Shown in pieces: positions 61,428 to 64,000 of a stretch of DNA of 64,000 nucleotides. This DNA is from Aphrocallistes beatrix. Taxonomy: Eukaryota; Porifera; Hexactinellida; Sceptrulophora; Aphrocallistidae. The stretch's first letter is position 1. Every line of letters starts with the position of its first letter. The translations under genes were made by a program, and so were the position numbers. The notes below the pieces were generated by a model that saw only the letters and a program-made list of their open reading frames with translations, had not been told where the DNA came from and did no database searches. Location of the stretch: NCBI GenBank assembly GCA_963281255.1, contig OY725496.1:4441723-4505722 (forward strand), in the 5' to 3' direction.

Positions 61428-62805
61428 TCGATTGCTGGGCGACTTAGCGGTTAATAAGGATACTACTGTTGCTTGATAGGAACAAACGATTATAGAACTT
61501 TTGTATGGCAGATTTACTACATAGCGATTATATACTAGTTCTGTTTCGTGATAATTATACTACCATGAGTGATTATCTGAAAAAAATCGCAATATATTGT
61601 ACGAAATCGTTTTCTTAAGCGAGTAAATATCACAGCAGTAGATAACTGGAATGTTTTGAGTTGTCGAGGAATCTTTGCAAAGACTTACCAGCCCTGTTTA
61701 ATATCACCAATCAATGAGTTGTTATCAAACAATGAATTTAAAATACAATACGTAGTTTCAATTAATCACATCTCCGTGCACTAACAACAGCGTTAGAACG
61801 CAGGACGGCATATCATCAACAGATTGAGAAGATTGAGAATTGTTTAAGTACACTCACTAATTAGTTAGAGATATTTACAATCAGCTACTGGAACTGGGCG
61901 TCTCTTGATCATTGTAGCTTTTGCTTGACAACTTGTTTCATCAGAGTTTTGGTACCTTTTGAGAGAACTGCTTTATAGTAGGGGTGAATAGCCTAGAGAG
62001 AGTTTAGCCCGTCACTTCATAGTTTGATCGATAGTTTCGACAAATCTTATGTAAGCAAATGTCATAGTAAAAAGTTATGTTTAATAATTAGAGTATAGGA
62101 ATCTATTTAATTTTAGATCATATGATGTTTTCTTAATAAGTTTAAAAGAAATTGTTGTATCAGGTCAAATGGTTGCTGATGATAACAAGCATATATATGT
62201 ATGTAGCTTCTTCAATTTAACATCCATTTTTGATGAATAATAATAATAAGTTTGGCTTCATAGATAATAGAAAGTATATTGTCATTGGAATGTTTATTAA
62301 AATAAAACTCATCTAATAATGAGGAGAAAGAAGATGTAATATTGTAAGAATTCCTTTTATTAAATTGGAAGTCATATACGTAATCTATAAATGGAGTTCT
62401 TACTTGCATAGATTAGCCATTGGTTGAAAAATGTAATGACAATCCATGTAAAATTTAATGGTGCACATTCTGTGTACAATCTTTATTGGTTAAGTATTGG
62501 AGATGGTAGATTTTACGGGAATATTACAAGTTAATTAGCTATAGTTATGCCTATATGGGCACTTGAACAAATACAAAGTCTTTTTATCCCTCTCAACAAA
62601 TTGTGCCCCAATAACAGATACAGATAAAGATTTACCTCCATGATCTCTCTAATAATATCCCAACTTAGTCCCCCACACACAGAATGTTGAAGAATTAATG
62701 AAATGATAGTGCTAACCCCTACCATAACAGAATCTAGTATTTTAACATACAACCCCCACACACACACGAAAAACTGCAAAATGGATCAATCCCTGTTGGT
62801 TATTA
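61428..62805. other. intergenic, 1.4 kb
   Basis: AT-rich, with the ADH promoter side at the left and the atlastin 3' side at the right. ORFs at 62212-62409 and 62531-62779 have no recognisable content. No repeat identified. Confidence 0.5.
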
Positions 62806-63976
62806 CTAGAATCTCACCTCTTGGAAAATGAAGGAGGTGAGACTGTCTATCATGGAAGCTATGTCTCTGTACTGCCCGGTGTATCTGGAGACAGACCAGA
62901 CGACCAGCAGGAGCAGGGCCACGCACAGGAGAATCAGGACGAGGTTGGCTAGAAAACTGCTGATCAGACCTAACACGCCTGAAGAGAGGTAACAGACAAC
63001 CACGATTGAGAAGAGAACGGCAGGGGTGCGAGCTGCCATGAAGATGTTCTTGCTGTCGTTCATCTTTCCGTACGTCACAAACATTTTCCCAAGTTCGTCC
63101 TCCAATAGAGTTTCATACTTCTCACTCATTATGGCGCCTCCCATCTTCTTAATGGACCGGAACACCCTCATCGCATCTTCCTTCGCCTGGGAGTGAGTGA
63201 CATCTAGCTCTTCCGGGTTCAGGAACGGCGTGCTAGGACCGCAATGCTACAGTAGAAATTCAAAATATTGCATCTAATTTCATAAATAATTAGGAATTCT
63301 TCCCAAAGTCCACTTCTCCCTCAATTACATTCATCCTACCTCATCCATGGTCAGTTTGTATGAATCTATGCTGTCATCTTTAGCAGCGAGATGATTAGCT
63401 TCTGCTGTAGCCTGATTGAATTCAAAGTTTATTTTTAGATCTCAATTGGAATATCTCATAAATCTAAAACCGTTACCTCTAGCATACTCTTCGGCTCTGG
63501 GAGTTCTCCTCCTTGGAAAATCTTCACATATCCCTACAAGCACGCATACATATAAACATCACTTCTACCACCAATCAAATCTGTTGTTTCCGCGATCCAT
63601 TACTTAGCAGCAAGATCATTGGTCAGTTTACCTCTACATAGTGAATCAGTTTCTTTCCTGTGATCGTATTTCCGCTTATCTTTTTGATGACCAGCTGGTC
63701 TGCATCCAGGAGAGAAGGCATGAGCTGTTGCAGATGAGTCACGAATTCGGATTCAATGTCTAAATTTAGATTATAATTCTATATGATTAACACGATTATT
63801 CGAATTAGTTAATGTTATGTGAGGAAACACAAACCTTTGAGTTGGCCTGAGAATCCTTTCCCTCCTCTTGCCACCCTCATTCCGGGGTGTGGCATGAGGT
63901 AGCAGCGGATGTCGTCAAAACAGAAATAAATGTGCTGTCGTGTGATGGACAACTCTTCTTGCTGGCCGTAATGTAT
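62806..63976 (-). CDS. ATL1: atlastin, C-terminal half (partial, at least 5 exons)
   Basis: Atlastins are membrane GTPases that fuse ER tubules. Exons on the minus strand: 63976-63835, 63759-63632, 63533-63477, 63411-63340 and 63246-62806; introns are short (65-98 bp) and GT..AG with consistent phase. The visible part covers the end of the GTPase domain (RCYLMPHPGMRVA), the middle helical bundle (SEFVTHLQQLMPSLLDADQL, YVKIFQGGELPEPKSMLEAT with AEANHLAAKD across exons), PFLNPEEL, KKMGG, then NDSKNIFMAARTPAVLF, two close membrane segments (about the next 50 residues) and the RYTGQYRDIASMID amphipathic tail. The G1-G4 motifs lie beyond the window. The symbol denotes the family, not a specific vertebrate paralogue. 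Confidence 0.93.
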
Positions 63977-64000
63977 CTGTATACAGATAGCGTAATTTGA

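Noticed and set aside
1..64000. Search for tRNA, rRNA, CRISPR arrays, bacterial operons or integrated viral genes
   Set aside because: No cloverleaf or T-arm consensus, no regularly spaced repeats with unique spacers, and no viral or bacterial-type genes were seen by eye.

Overview
The window is nuclear DNA from an invertebrate animal. The evidence is spliceosomal introns with GT..AG ends, TATA boxes and AATAAA signals, and a metazoan gene set: FIG4, atlastin, DRC1, CAF-1 p60, a TRAF, an LHFPL tetraspan, a DBHS/NONO protein, cytohesin and class III ADH. I cannot name the phylum. Intergenic DNA is AT-rich and dense in short inverted-repeat (MITE-like) elements. Nothing looks bacterial or viral, and I saw no tRNA, rRNA or CRISPR array.

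Layout. 1-0.36 kb: 3' end of eRF3 (GSPT). 1.3-4.1 kb: a small PPxY protein and the ribosome-assembly factor TSR1. 4.5-9.4 kb: four tandem minus-strand genes for proteins made of two ubiquitin-like domains and a C-terminal CaaX prenylation box. This is the most unusual system in the window. 10.6-13.3 kb: a DBHS (NONO/SFPQ/PSPC1-like) RNA-binding protein. 13.3-17.2 kb: no gene seen, two hairpins. 17.2-20.6 kb: two uncharacterised proteins and cytosolic aspartate aminotransferase. 22.3-30.3 kb: an EH-domain (REPS-like) protein, an LHFPL tetraspan and an Asteroid/XPG-N protein. 30.5-34.7 kb: FIG4 in 7 exons. 35.1-39.9 kb: cytohesin and a TPR-SET protein. 40.8-45.7 kb: DRC1 in 8 exons, with an intact TRAF-like RING/MATH gene on the opposite strand inside its sixth intron. 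47.6-53.5 kb: three copies of an unrecognised multi-pass membrane protein, two direct and one inverted, one of them frameshifted. 54.9-58.0 kb: CAF-1 p60 (2 exons) and an F-box protein. 58.5-61.4 kb: glutamine synthetase and class III ADH. 62.8-64.0 kb: 3' half of atlastin.

Two themes stand out. First, intron content is split: FIG4, DRC1 and atlastin have many introns, whereas TSR1, AAT, DBHS, cytohesin, GS, ADH and about eight others have long uninterrupted ORFs. Several intronless genes have a TATA box about 40-65 bp before the ATG, and several have a pyrimidine-rich AG just before it (5'-UTR intron or possible spliced-leader acceptor). Second, both multicopy families have one half nearly identical between copies and the other half diverged, which suggests gene conversion or selection on one domain. 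Start codons were set to the first ATG supported by homology; splice sites were placed by hand from GT/AG signals, phase and protein homology.
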